64,000 nt of DNA from an uncultured Rhizobiaceae group bacterium (GCA_937930845.1 CALHBJ010000001.1:682001-746000), one strand, 5' to 3'; shown: positions 17,297 through 25,440, counted from the first letter of the stretch. Numbers and translations: made by a program. The notes: generated by a model from the letters alone, not told the origin.

Positions 17297-18460
17297 CTAA
17301 CCGCCTAAAGGTCGCAGGAGTGCGCGGCTTATGATGTGTCTTTGAATTTCGCTGGTGCCTTCCCAGATGCGTTCGATACGGGCATCGCGCCAAATGCGCT
17401 CCAGTGGCAATTCTTCCATCAAGCCCATGCCACCATGGATTTGTATGGCCTCATCGGCAATCATGGCAAGAACTTCCGTGGCCTTCAGTTTGGCCATGGC
17501 CATGTCGCTGTCGGTGCAACCGCCGGTGTCGAATTTTGAGCCTGCCTCCCATGTGAGCAATTCGGCCGCTTTGAGTTCCATAGCCATGTCTGCAAGCTTG
17601 AAAGACACGCCTTGAAACTTGCCGATCTGCTGGCCGAACTGTTTGCGCTCCACGGCGAAATTTACAGCGTGTTGGAAAGCGCGATCCGCACGGCCAAGAC
17701 AGGTTGCCGCCACCTGTAGCCGGGTGGCACCCAACCATTCATTGGCCACATCGAAGCCTTTTCCCACTTCGCCCAAAATGTTTTCACCTGGAACGCGACA
17801 CTCATCAAATTCCAATATGGCGTTCGTATATCCCCGGTGGGAGACGTTGTTATATCCATCTCGCACCGTGAATCCCGGCGTTCCGTTATCGACAAAAAAA
17901 GCGGTGATTTCCGCTTTCGGTCCCCGCGGTGTTTCCTGTTCTCCGGTCTTCATGAAACAGATGGCAAATCCGGCAATATCGGCATGGCTGATGAAATGCT
18001 TGGTGCCGTTTAAGATCCAGTCATCCCCATCGCGTTTCGCACTGGCCTTCATGCCGCGCAGATCGGACCCGGCGCCCGGCTCAGTCATGGCGAGGCAGTC
18101 CCATGTCTCGCCCTTGAGACAGGGTTCCAGGTATTTGGCACGCTGTTCTGCTGTACCGGCACACAGGATGTTTGACGGGCGCGCCACACACGTCCAGTGC
18201 AGTGCGTAATTGGTTCGGCCCAGTTCTTTTTCGTAGAGCAGCCAAGTCAGCGTATCGAGTCCGGCTCCGCCAAATTCCAGGGGAATATTGGCCGCATATA
18301 GTCCCGCCGCCATGGCTTTGCTCTGGAGTTCGCGCACCAGATCCATGTCGAGCACACCGGTTCGCTCAATCTCCTCTTCGTGGGGATAGAGTTCATTTTC
18401 AACGAAAGCCCGTGTAGTATCCACAATCAGGGTTTGTTCCTGGGAGAGAAAGAAGTCCAT
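17297..18460 (-). CDS. Acyl-CoA dehydrogenase, probable gamma-butyrobetainyl-CoA dehydrogenase
   Basis: A full acyl-CoA dehydrogenase of 387 residues: MDFFLSQEQ start, LAMTEPGAGSDLRGMK for flavin binding, WILNGTKHFISHADIA in the beta-domain, ERKQFGQQIGKFQGVSFKLADM and GGMGLMEELPLER in the C-terminal bundle, and WEGTSEIQR with the catalytic Glu at about residue 367. I chose ATG 18460, which has TTGGAG eleven bases upstream; an ATG at 18475 is less likely. Between carnitine dehydrogenase and CaiD-like genes, oxidation of gamma-butyrobetainyl-CoA to crotonobetainyl-CoA is the likely reaction, but another short or branched acyl-CoA cannot be excluded. Confidence 0.9.
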   Translation of the reverse strand: MDFFLSQEQTLIVDTTRAFVENELYPHEEEIERTGVLDMDLVRELQSKAMAAGLYAANIPLEFGGAGLDTLTWLLYEKELGRTNYALHWTCVARPSNILCAGTAEQRAKYLEPCLKGETWDCLAMTEPGAGSDLRGMKASAKRDGDDWILNGTKHFISHADIAGFAICFMKTGEQETPRGPKAEITAFFVDNGTPGFTVRDGYNNVSHRGYTNAILEFDECRVPGENILGEVGKGFDVANEWLGATRLQVAATCLGRADRAFQHAVNFAVERKQFGQQIGKFQGVSFKLADMAMELKAAELLTWEAGSKFDTGGCTDSDMAMAKLKATEVLAMIADEAIQIHGGMGLMEELPLERIWRDARIERIWEGTSEIQRHIISRALLRPLGG

Positions 18461-18504
18461 ATGACCACGCTCCAATGGTAGGTCAGTCGGCTAGTCAAAG
18501 AGAC

Positions 18505-19314
18505 TTAGAGATACTTGCGGCGTGCCCATGCATATACAGAATTTTCGTCAATTGTCCCGGCAGACAGACGAGCAACCTCCTTCTCGGATGTAGTAAAGTG
18601 GCAAAACAGTTTGTCGCTGAGGAAATTTTCGATGTTGTCCATAGGCTCAAAAAGCTTAGGGCCAATTTCGATGTATTCTGGCGAACCTTTATGAATTACA
18701 AATTCATCGAGTCCGTATTTGTTGACCAGTGGCGTTAAAATTCTGTAGCCAAGTGCTCCCCAAGGCAAATAAGAATATTGCGAATTACCCGACAAATAGT
18801 GTCTCAACAGAAATTTTATTTTTTTGATTCCGTTGAAATGACTTGTCGCAAATTTTCTATCTTCAATGATATCAATCATTTTCAAATGAATCTCCCTATT
18901 CAAGTGATTTGGAAGCAAAATACAATTATTGACAATTCTCCCCTGAGGATATTCTCGCCCTTCAAACATGTATTTTTTATCCAAATAAACGGGGCAAAAC
19001 AGCAATATATCTGTATCAAGCCACGCTTTTTTTGTATCGATAACCATTTTTAATCTAAAATAGTCCGAAAACGGCGCTAGATTATTCTGTTTTCGATCTC
19101 TAAACAGATATTTTTTGTCTAGAATTATATTTGCATCTACAAGTTCAACACCCTGGGGAACATCCAGTTCTGAATATGAATATATGACAACTGAATGCCC
19201 GTGGTAGACCATTGAACTCAAGCAAAGCCATTGTACTTCACCGAGCTCAGCGCCGTGCCAAAACGTACCAATATCATATTTCTGGGCCATCGTTTGGTCT
19301 TCGTCAAACATCAT
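18505..19314 (-). CDS. AT-rich glycosyltransferase-like protein (GT32/DXD type), probably acquired
   Basis: A 269-residue protein unlike its neighbours in base composition (about 30% GC in 18781-18900, which I counted; 68% in 18061-18120). The best clue to function is FSDYFRLKMVIDTKKAWLDTD (residues 82-102): the FSDxxR...WxDTD pattern is that of DXD glycosyltransferases of the GT32/alpha-1,4-GlcNAc-transferase type, where the DTD (100-102) coordinates metal and nucleotide-sugar. There is no signal peptide or membrane segment. The gene lies inside the carnitine operon; its start overlaps the stop of the carnitine dehydrogenase gene. ATG 19311 or 19290 (MAQKYD) are alternative starts. Substrate unknown. 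Confidence 0.72.
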   Translation of the reverse strand: MMFDEDQTMAQKYDIGTFWHGAELGEVQWLCLSSMVYHGHSVVIYSYSELDVPQGVELVDANIILDKKYLFRDRKQNNLAPFSDYFRLKMVIDTKKAWLDTDILLFCPVYLDKKYMFEGREYPQGRIVNNCILLPNHLNREIHLKMIDIIEDRKFATSHFNGIKKIKFLLRHYLSGNSQYSYLPWGALGYRILTPLVNKYGLDEFVIHKGSPEYIEIGPKLFEPMDNIENFLSDKLFCHFTTSEKEVARLSAGTIDENSVYAWARRKYL

Positions 19315-20311
19315 TTGCCGCTTTCTCTTTCAGACGCTGTTCGTATTCGCTCAATAATTTCCCTGCACCCCAGCCTTTGCCGCCATGGCCCTTGGCCAGA
19401 ACTTGCATAATGCCCACAAGATTTTCATCGCGAATGCGTTCCAGGTCTCGAATGGAATGCATGCCCGATTGGGCATCCGACTGGCTGGCAATCTTATCGA
19501 TGAGTGCGTCGTCCAGTTCGGGAACATTCATCAGCTTGGTCCAGGGCAAGCTCATGGTTGGGCCAAATTGTTCAATAAAATGGCGCATCCCGGCTTCGCC
19601 ACCTGCAATTCGGTAGGTCTCGAACAGGCCCATCTGCGCCCACCTCATGCCGAAGGAATACCGCATGATATTGTCAAGTTCTTCGGTGGTGCACACATCG
19701 TCTTTGATCAGCCACAACGCTTCACGCCATACCGCCTCCAGCAGGCGGTCGCCCACAAAAGCGTCAATCTCCTTGCGGATCGTGATCGGCTTCATGCCGA
19801 TTTGGGTATAAGCTAAATGGGCCCGGTCGATGGTGTCCGAACTGGTGCGTGCTCCTCCCACAATCTCCACGAGGGGGAGCAGATAAACGGGGTTGTAGGG
19901 ATGGGCAACGAACAGCCGTTCCGGCACCATCATCTTGGCCTGAATATCGGTGGGCAGCAGGCCGGACGTAGATGAGCCGATCAGTGCCGTTTCAGGAGCT
20001 GCAGCATCGATTTGCATGTGAACTTTCTGCTTAAGTTCCAAACGCTCAGGCACGGATTCCTGGATGAGGTCGGCATTTTCCACCGCCTCTTCGATACTGT
20101 CGACGAAAGTGAGTTTTCCCTTGGTGGGTTTTGGTGCATCGGTCAACAAATCCAAGGCCCGCTCGGCATTGGCCATCACCTCTGCAACAATGCGTTCAGC
20201 CTCGGGATGAGGGTCGAAAATCCGGCAATCCAGACCGTTCAGCACAAACCGCGCCGCCCAGGCTCCGCCGATAACGCCACCGCCGATTGCTGCGGTTTGT
20301 TTGATGCTCAT
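19304..20311 (-). CDS. lcdH: L-carnitine 3-dehydrogenase-like 3-hydroxyacyl dehydrogenase
   Basis: A 335-residue NAD-dependent dehydrogenase of the 3-hydroxyacyl-CoA dehydrogenase superfamily. It has the Rossmann motif GGGVIGGAWAARF, then IQESVPERLELKQ, SSTSGLLPTDIQ and AHPYNPVYLLPLVEIVGG, a set typical of L-carnitine dehydrogenases, and the C-terminal domain with EAVWREALWL. It would oxidise L-carnitine to 3-dehydrocarnitine. Some carnitine dehydrogenases carry a fused thioesterase domain; this one does not. It is the second gene of the operon and overlaps the BKACE stop by four bases, which strongly supports the assignment since BKACE enzymes can cleave dehydrocarnitine. Confidence 0.87.
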   Translation of the reverse strand: MSIKQTAAIGGGVIGGAWAARFVLNGLDCRIFDPHPEAERIVAEVMANAERALDLLTDAPKPTKGKLTFVDSIEEAVENADLIQESVPERLELKQKVHMQIDAAAPETALIGSSTSGLLPTDIQAKMMVPERLFVAHPYNPVYLLPLVEIVGGARTSSDTIDRAHLAYTQIGMKPITIRKEIDAFVGDRLLEAVWREALWLIKDDVCTTEELDNIMRYSFGMRWAQMGLFETYRIAGGEAGMRHFIEQFGPTMSLPWTKLMNVPELDDALIDKIASQSDAQSGMHSIRDLERIRDENLVGIMQVLAKGHGGKGWGAGKLLSEYEQRLKEKAANDV

Positions 20312-21222
20312 CGTCTTGCTGCCTGTTTCACCAATCCAAGTTTCTCCCGCACCTGCTCAGGACCAATCACGTGCGCACCCAGGTTTTCGATGATCGACAC
20401 CGCCCTTTCAACCAACTGAGCATTGGTGGCGAGCACGCCTTTGTCGAGCATGAGATTATCTTCCAAGCCCACCCGGACATTGCCGCCCGCCAGAACTGAC
20501 GCAGCCACATAGGGCATTTGATGCCGCCCCAGGCCAAACGCGCTCCAATGCCACGTGCTGGGCACGTTGTTGACCATGGCCATGAATGTGTTGAGATCAT
20601 CGGGCGCACCCCAGGGCACCCCCATGCAAAGCTGCACCAGCGCGTCTTCCTTCAACACGCCTTCAGCCACAAGTTGTTTGGCAAACCACAGATGGCCGGT
20701 ATCAAACGCTTCGATCTCAGGTTTGACGCCAAGGCTTGTCATCATTTCACCCATGGCGCGCAACATGCCGGGGGTATTGGTCATGACGTAGTCGGCCTCG
20801 GCAAAATTCATGGTGCCGCAATCAAGGGTACAGATTTCCGGGAGACAATCAGCAATATGTGCCACCCGCTCTGCCGCTCCCGCCATGTCGGTGCTGGCCT
20901 CATTGAGGGGCAAGGGGGCCTCAGGTGGTCCAAAAACAATATCGCCGCCCATGCCTGCGGTGAGATTTAGAACCACATCCACCTGGGCATCGCGAATGCG
21001 ATCGGTGACCTCGCGGTACAGGTCGAGCCGCCGGGACGGCGTGCCGGACTGTGGATCGCGCACATGGCAATGCACCACCGCCGCGCCCGCCTTTGCCGCA
21101 TCAATGGCAGATGTGGCAATCTGTTCCGGCGAACGGGGCACATGGGGGCTCTTGTCCTGCGTCGCGCCGGAGCCGGTAATTGCGCAAGTGATGAATACAT
21201 CCCGGTTCATGGAAAGGGGCAT
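20308..21222 (-). CDS. BKACE-family beta-keto acid cleavage enzyme (probably dehydrocarnitine-cleaving)
   Basis: A 304-residue TIM-barrel enzyme of the BKACE (DUF849) family, which cleaves beta-keto acids with acetyl-CoA to give acetoacetate and a CoA ester. Hallmarks are ITCAITGSG near the N-terminus, the zinc ligands His51 and His53 in VVHCHVRDPQSG, LNLTAGMGGD, and FALGRHQMP-like GLGRHQMPYVA near the end. With carnitine dehydrogenase as next gene, the likely substrate is 3-dehydrocarnitine, giving betainyl-CoA, and glycine betaine after hydrolysis. First gene of the operon. ATG 21222 has GGGAGG four bases upstream; ATG 21210 is an alternative start. Confidence 0.88.
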   Translation of the reverse strand: MPLSMNRDVFITCAITGSGATQDKSPHVPRSPEQIATSAIDAAKAGAAVVHCHVRDPQSGTPSRRLDLYREVTDRIRDAQVDVVLNLTAGMGGDIVFGPPEAPLPLNEASTDMAGAAERVAHIADCLPEICTLDCGTMNFAEADYVMTNTPGMLRAMGEMMTSLGVKPEIEAFDTGHLWFAKQLVAEGVLKEDALVQLCMGVPWGAPDDLNTFMAMVNNVPSTWHWSAFGLGRHQMPYVAASVLAGGNVRVGLEDNLMLDKGVLATNAQLVERAVSIIENLGAHVIGPEQVREKLGLVKQAARR

Positions 21223-21247
21223 GACGCCTCCCGATCATAGCCAAATA

Positions 21248-21299
21248 ATTGCTGTGAATGTCACGCCAAATTGCACCCAAGCGCAATCAAAATTGCAAT
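21248..21299 (-). promoter_or_regulatory. Phased ATTGC motifs upstream of the carnitine operon, candidate operator
   Basis: ATTGC starts at 21248, 21270 and 21292, an exact 22-bp period (two helical turns). The complement GCAAT occurs at 21283-21287 and as part of the palindrome ATTGCAAT at 21292-21299. The block lies 26-77 bases before the BKACE start, where an activator or repressor of the operon would bind. No regulator gene is adjacent, so the binding protein is unknown and the pattern could be chance. Confidence 0.35.
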
Positions 21300-21331
21300 C
21301 CTTCGCCAGCTATTCACTGGTTCTGCAAACC

Positions 21332-22006
21332 TCATTGCGCCACGCCACAACCGGGCTGTTGCCGAGGTGCGCTCCAATCCGCCAGATCGAGGGTGCCCGA
21401 ATGAATTTGCCCTTCCAGCAGATCAACGGCTTCGGCAAGGCGTGCATCAATTATTTCCAGATACCGGGTCCAGTGGGCATATTCGGCCACCGGTTCCACA
21501 CCATCGGAAATACCCCGCAGGCCAATAAGTGGCACCGCGTGGCTGTGACACACCCGCGCCAGTGCCCAGGTTTCCATGTCCACCATATCGGCATCGATTG
21601 CATGATAAGCCTCACCGGAGATGACAGATGCACCTGTGCTCAGCGACGCCTGTTTGAGGCCGGCAATTGCAAGGCCAAGTTCAACCTGGGCTGGCAATTC
21701 AAGAAATGGGGTTTCGCCCTTGCGAAAGCCGAAGGGCGAAGCGTCCATGTCCCTGTAGGAGATGTGCGACACCTGATAGATTTCCGCCTGATCCAGCTTG
21801 GCTGACCCGGCACTGCCCAGCGACACGACCAGGTCCGGCGGTTCATGTTCACAAAGATATCGCGCCATGTTCAATGCCGCTTCCACGGGGCCAACCTGGC
21901 AGATCAAAGGTGAAAACCGCGCGGCAAGCTGGCCGAGATATTCAGCCGTTGTCGCCATGACGTAAAGTATGCGACGACCTGCGACGAATTTGCTCTGTGC
22001 TTGCAT
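21332..22006 (-). CDS. 5'-methylthioadenosine/S-adenosylhomocysteine nucleosidase-like phosphorylase-superfamily protein
   Basis: A 224-residue member of the nucleoside phosphorylase/MTA-SAH nucleosidase superfamily. The visible core includes RILYVMATTAEYL, the CQVGPVEAAL segment, VVSLGSAGSA, GEAYHAIDADMVDMETWALARVC (the VDMEx substrate-binding motif) and the catalytic Asp region GLRGISDG. Such enzymes remove adenine from methylthioadenosine and S-adenosylhomocysteine, clearing by-products of SAM use. I chose ATG 22006, with an excellent TGGAGGAAG six bases upstream. It is transcribed in the same direction as the carnitine operon, just upstream, and divergently from the DUF2177 gene. The exact nucleoside substrate is not certain. 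Confidence 0.8.
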   Translation of the reverse strand: MQAQSKFVAGRRILYVMATTAEYLGQLAARFSPLICQVGPVEAALNMARYLCEHEPPDLVVSLGSAGSAKLDQAEIYQVSHISYRDMDASPFGFRKGETPFLELPAQVELGLAIAGLKQASLSTGASVISGEAYHAIDADMVDMETWALARVCHSHAVPLIGLRGISDGVEPVAEYAHWTRYLEIIDARLAEAVDLLEGQIHSGTLDLADWSAPRQQPGCGVAQ

Positions 22007-22104
22007 GAACTTCCTCCAGAGTTGCGCCTGTGGCACATACAGGCAAAAGCAATGTGACTCGCGGCCCCTGCCCGTTCCACTTAGCACAACCGGAGACCAG
22101 CCGA

Positions 22105-22506
22105 ATGACCCGTTACATCGTTGCCTATTTTGCCACTATGATTGTGTTTTTTGCCATCGATTTCGTCTGGCTGTCACGGGTGGCATCAAGTTTTTACCGC
22201 GACCAGATTGGCGGGCTTTTGCTGGACGATTTTAAAATGGGATATGCGGCTGGATTCTATCTATTGTACGGGATCGGCATTGTCGTATTTGCCGTGCGTC
22301 CGGGGCTGGAGAGCGGCCTGGGCACTGCCCTGCTCTACGGCGCCCTGTTTGGTTTCATGTGTTACGGCACCTATGATTTCACCAATCTGGCAACGCTGAA
22401 AGGCTATACGCCAACGGTTGCCTTTACCGATCTCATTTGGGGCACGTGCCTCACCGGCGCATCAGCGCTTGCGGGAACCTGGATTACTCGGGCACTCACC
22501 AGTTAA
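22105..22506 (+). CDS. DUF2177 family inner-membrane protein
   Basis: A 133-residue protein with four predicted membrane helices (YIVAYFATMIVFFAIDFVWL, AAGFYLLYGIGIVVFAV, TALLYGALFGFMCYGTYDF, TDLIWGTCLTGASALAGTWI). The D-x-x-W in helix 1 and the GxxxYGTYDFTNLATLKG segment are typical of DUF2177. Function is unknown for the family. ATG 22105 has CGGAGA eight bases upstream. The BON-MscS gene follows after about 50 bases on the same strand, so the two may be co-expressed. Confidence 0.85.
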   Translation: MTRYIVAYFATMIVFFAIDFVWLSRVASSFYRDQIGGLLLDDFKMGYAAGFYLLYGIGIVVFAVRPGLESGLGTALLYGALFGFMCYGTYDFTNLATLKGYTPTVAFTDLIWGTCLTGASALAGTWITRALTS

Positions 22507-22559
22507 TGCGGATCTGTATTTTTCAACAACGAAGCCAACAAACTCCAAGGCAAGATCAG

Positions 22560-23900
22560 ATGAACTTCCTGCGTATTCTCTTCATCCTATTCATGGGCGC
22601 AACGCTGTTGGTCCAGCCAACACTGGTTCAGGCCCAAAAGGTGGCTGTGGAAGCCAGCGTGGAAGATCAAGCAATCCAAAAGCGGGTCCGCGAGTTATTT
22701 TCACAAATTGAAGATTTCAACAATGTGTTTGTCTCAGTCACTGGCGGTGTGGTGACGATGAAGGGACGGGTTCTTGAACTGGATCAGGTGTCGCGGGCGC
22801 AGGAACTGGCTAGCAAGATCGAGGGCGTTGTTACGGTCAACAATCTCATTGAGGTCGAGACTTCCGTGGAAAGACGGCTGGCACCGATACTTGAGCGGTT
22901 TTCCAACCGGCTTGCTCAGTTTGTGGCATTCCTTCCCATCGTGGCCATTGGCCTTTTGGTCCTGATCGCCTTTGGCGTGGCAGGGCATCTCATTGCAAAA
23001 CTTCAATACCCCTGGGATGCACTGGCCCCCAACCGGTTCATTGCCAATCTCATACGCCAGGTCGTTCGCCTCGGCTTTCTGATTGCAGGCATTGTGCTGG
23101 CACTGGACATTATGGGCGCGACCGCCCTGCTGGGCACCATTTTAGGCGCAGCAGGTATCTTTGGTCTGGCTATTGGTTTTGCAGTTCGCGACACGGTGGA
23201 AAACTATATCGCGTCCATCTTGCTCAGCGTGCGCCAGCCATTTCGGCCACGCGACGTGGTCAAGATTGAAGGATATGAAGGCCACGTGATTGCGCTGACA
23301 TCCCGGGCCACCATTCTGCTCACCTTTGACGGCAACCATGTGCGCATTCCCAACGCCACGGTGTTCAAAAGCGCGATCACCAACTATTCACTCAATCCGG
23401 AACGCCGGTTTGATTTTGAACTGGGCGTGGAAACGGATGATCTGCAACGTGCCGTTGAGCTTGGTTTGGAAGTGATCGGAGGCTTGAGTTTTGTGCTTAA
23501 AGATCCGGCACCTGACGGTTGGTTGCAGCGCATGGGGGACTCCAATGTGGTGATCTGGTTTGGCGGGTGGATCAACCAAAATGAAACCAGCCTTGTGAAA
23601 GCCCGCGCCGAAGCAATCCGCCTCATCCGACAAGCCTATGCGGCGGAAGGTATTGAACTGCCCGAACCCACCTATCGGGTGAAAGTTGATGGAGTGGCCG
23701 CGTGGGGCGGCGCGACACCAAAACCAAAACCTGTGACGAAATCCTCGCCCAGTCGCGCATCGAAAAAGGCCGCTCCTGCCATTGCCGAAGAACAGGATGT
23801 TTCGCCGGATCGTAACCTGGAACGCAAGATTGCCGTCGAGGAACACCTGGCCAAATCCGAAGACCTGCTGGATGCCGACAGGCCACGCGAACACGGCTAA
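22560..23900 (+). CDS. BON domain plus MscS-type mechanosensitive channel
   Basis: A 446-residue membrane protein. A signal peptide (MNFLRILFILFMGATLLV...VQA) leads into a periplasmic BON domain (about 27-100: VRELFSQIEDFNNVFVSVTGGVVTMKG and VEGVVTVNN-like repeats), then three membrane helices. The last is the MscS pore helix (LGTILGAAGIFGLAIGFAVRD), followed by the beta domain (RDVVKIEGYEGHVIALTSRATIL, HVRIPNATVFKSAI) and the alpha/beta domain. The tail is long, charged and Lys/Ala/Pro-rich (about residues 385-446). ATG 22560 is chosen because it opens the signal peptide and has CCAAGG upstream. Likely role: relief of osmotic down-shock; the BON domain may contact envelope or peptidoglycan. 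Confidence 0.88.
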   Translation: MNFLRILFILFMGATLLVQPTLVQAQKVAVEASVEDQAIQKRVRELFSQIEDFNNVFVSVTGGVVTMKGRVLELDQVSRAQELASKIEGVVTVNNLIEVETSVERRLAPILERFSNRLAQFVAFLPIVAIGLLVLIAFGVAGHLIAKLQYPWDALAPNRFIANLIRQVVRLGFLIAGIVLALDIMGATALLGTILGAAGIFGLAIGFAVRDTVENYIASILLSVRQPFRPRDVVKIEGYEGHVIALTSRATILLTFDGNHVRIPNATVFKSAITNYSLNPERRFDFELGVETDDLQRAVELGLEVIGGLSFVLKDPAPDGWLQRMGDSNVVIWFGGWINQNETSLVKARAEAIRLIRQAYAAEGIELPEPTYRVKVDGVAAWGGATPKPKPVTKSSPSRASKKAAPAIAEEQDVSPDRNLERKIAVEEHLAKSEDLLDADRPREHG

Positions 23901-23966
23901 TGGATATTGAACAGCTGTCAGCTTGGAGGGTGCGACAGAATGCGCAGGCGAAGATAGGGATCAATC

Positions 23967-23992
23967 GAAACCAAACCGCCAGCGCCATCGTT
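23967..23992 (+). promoter_or_regulatory. Candidate ECF-type promoter for the fasciclin gene
   Basis: GAAACC (23967-23972) and CGTT (23989-23992) are separated by 16 bases and end 34 bases before the fasciclin ATG. This resembles ECF promoters with an AAC-type -35 and CGTT -10, including the alphaproteobacterial EcfG type (GGAAC-N16/17-CGTT), apart from one mismatch in the -35. It could be read by the SigK-like factor encoded at 25441-25989 or by EcfG. Confidence 0.35.
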
Positions 23993-24026
23993 AAAGGGGT
24001 ATTGAGTACAACAACTGGAGGTCATT

Positions 24027-24563
24027 ATGACCCATTTGAAATCCCTTTTCTTCGCCGCCGCCACTGCACTTGCACTTTCGACAGCCAGCACCATTGCCCT
24101 GGCTGATGGCCACTCCAAAAATATTGTGGAAACGGCGGTAGGCAATAATGACTTCGCAACGCTTGTGGCGGCTGTAAAGGCAGCAGGTCTGGTGGAAACG
24201 CTTTCTGGCGATGGCCCTTTCACCGTTTTCGCGCCCACCAATGATGCATTTGCAAAATTGCCCGGCGGCACCGTTGAAAGCCTGCTCAAGCCGGAAAACA
24301 AAGCCGCTTTGCAGAAAATACTGACCGCCCATGTGGTGGCTGGCGATGTGGATGCGGCCACACTTGTGGGGCTGATCAAGAAAGGTCACGGCTACAAAAA
24401 CGTAACAACTGTCAGCGGCGATGTGATCACAGCGCGGGTGACCAAGGGTGGCAAGGTCTACATTTTCGATGAATCCGGTGGGGTGTCGAATGTGGTTGCA
24501 GCAGATGTGAAAACATCCAATGGCACAATCCACGTCATCGACAGCGTGTTGTTGCCCAAGTAA
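24027..24563 (+). CDS. Secreted fasciclin (FAS1) domain protein
   Basis: A 178-residue exported protein with a signal peptide (hydrophobic core [17 protein letters not shown] cleavage site about residue 27) and one FAS1 domain: [36 protein letters not shown] (H1 region) and the C-terminal [13 protein letters not shown] (H2 region). FAS1 proteins mediate adhesion and matrix contacts. In mycobacteria the FAS1 proteins MPT70 and MPT83 are the main targets of SigK, whose anti-sigma factor is RskA. Here the neighbouring convergent operon encodes the same two regulator types, so co-regulation is plausible. GGAGG lies five bases before the ATG, and a strong terminator follows the stop. Confidence 0.93.
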   Translation: MTHLKSLFFAAATALALSTASTIALADGHSKNIVETAVGNNDFATLVAAVKAAGLVETLSGDGPFTVFAPTNDAFAKLPGGTVESLLKPENKAALQKILTAHVVAGDVDAATLVGLIKKGHGYKNVTTVSGDVITARVTKGGKVYIFDESGGVSNVVAADVKTSNGTIHVIDSVLLPK

Positions 24564-24581
24564 GCCAACTGACAATCAGTG

Positions 24582-24616
24582 GGCCACGTTTCCAAAACGA
24601 GAACGTGGCCTTTTTT
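24582..24616 (+). terminator. Intrinsic terminator after the fasciclin gene
   Basis: GGCCACGTT (24582-24590) pairs with AACGTGGCC (24602-24610), a 9-bp GC-rich stem, followed at once by six T residues (24611-24616). It lies 18 bases after the stop. On the other strand no T-run follows, so it acts only on the plus-strand gene. Confidence 0.88.
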
Positions 24617-24630
24617 ATTGGCAGTGCTTT

Positions 24631-25437
24631 TTATTCGGATTTCGCCGCATTGGCATCCACGTTTTCAACCAGCTTGCCCGTGTACATAACCGGGCCGGTG
24701 GCCGTGCCGGTTGGGGAACCGCCCTGGGGTTCCAGCGATATGGCCAGCAGGTCGCCGCGTTTGGCGGCAATGTCTTGAAGGTCTATACCGCTTTCACCCA
24801 CGAGGCCGACAGACACCGCCTTCTGCCCTTCCGGCACATACCACAATTCCAGGCTCTTGCCGTCAGGACGTTCCACACCAACACTGCGCACGGTGACATC
24901 ACCGGTCTTGGCATCGATATTGATAATCAGTGACGGCTGGTCACCATTGGCATTGACCACCGCCACATATTCCCTGCCATCGTCGCTTTGAGCCAATTGC
25001 GGGGGTTGGCCTAATCCTGGCAGGCCCAGGTCATTGTAGACATAAGCACCCAGCCCAAGGGCGGCGATTGTTGCGGCCATAGCCCCCATGCGCCAGCGGC
25101 CCCTGCTGCGCCGCAGGATATCGACTGAATTGTCGTTGGCCGGGCCGGATGTGGAAGGGGCACTGGTCAGTGACGCTGTTGCATCGGCACCGGGCCGCCC
25201 GCGATTGGGCAATCCTGCTTCGATGCGCGACCACATGTCGGCGGGGGGAATTTCAGGGGCAACGGAGGCATTTAACACGCCAAAAGAACGCTCCCAGAAC
25301 TCGGCATCCTTGCGCGCGAGTTCGTCGCTTTCCATTGACGCTTCAAAAGCCCGCCGTTCCAGCGCAGTCATCGTTCCGATGACATATTCTGCCGCGTCGA
25401 GTTGTCTTTCCTGCCTGTTCATCGGTCCATCACTCAT
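24631..25437 (-). CDS. RskA-type membrane anti-sigma factor
   Basis: A 268-residue single-pass protein. The N-terminal cytoplasmic part (1-80, AAEYVIGTMTALERRAFEAS...DAEFWERSFGVLN) matches the RskA/SigK-binding anti-sigma domain without a zinc motif. A Ser/Ala/Pro linker leads to one membrane helix (about 117-135, MAATIAALGLGAYVYN). The periplasmic C-terminal part (EYVAVVNANGDQPSLIINIDAKTGDVTVRSVG...LELWYVPEGQKAVSVG) is the RskA C-terminal domain. It starts three bases after the stop of the ECF sigma gene, the usual order for such pairs, and should hold that sigma factor inactive until an envelope signal triggers proteolysis. Confidence 0.9.
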   Translation of the reverse strand: MSDGPMNRQERQLDAAEYVIGTMTALERRAFEASMESDELARKDAEFWERSFGVLNASVAPEIPPADMWSRIEAGLPNRGRPGADATASLTSAPSTSGPANDNSVDILRRSRGRWRMGAMAATIAALGLGAYVYNDLGLPGLGQPPQLAQSDDGREYVAVVNANGDQPSLIINIDAKTGDVTVRSVGVERPDGKSLELWYVPEGQKAVSVGLVGESGIDLQDIAAKRGDLLAISLEPQGGSPTGTATGPVMYTGKLVENVDANAAKSE

Positions 25438-25440
25438 TGA

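Noticed and set aside
20810-21805. Plus-strand open frame of 331 codons across BKACE, the operon promoter and the nucleosidase
   Set aside because: It runs antisense to two conserved genes and through a promoter region, with no domain pattern.
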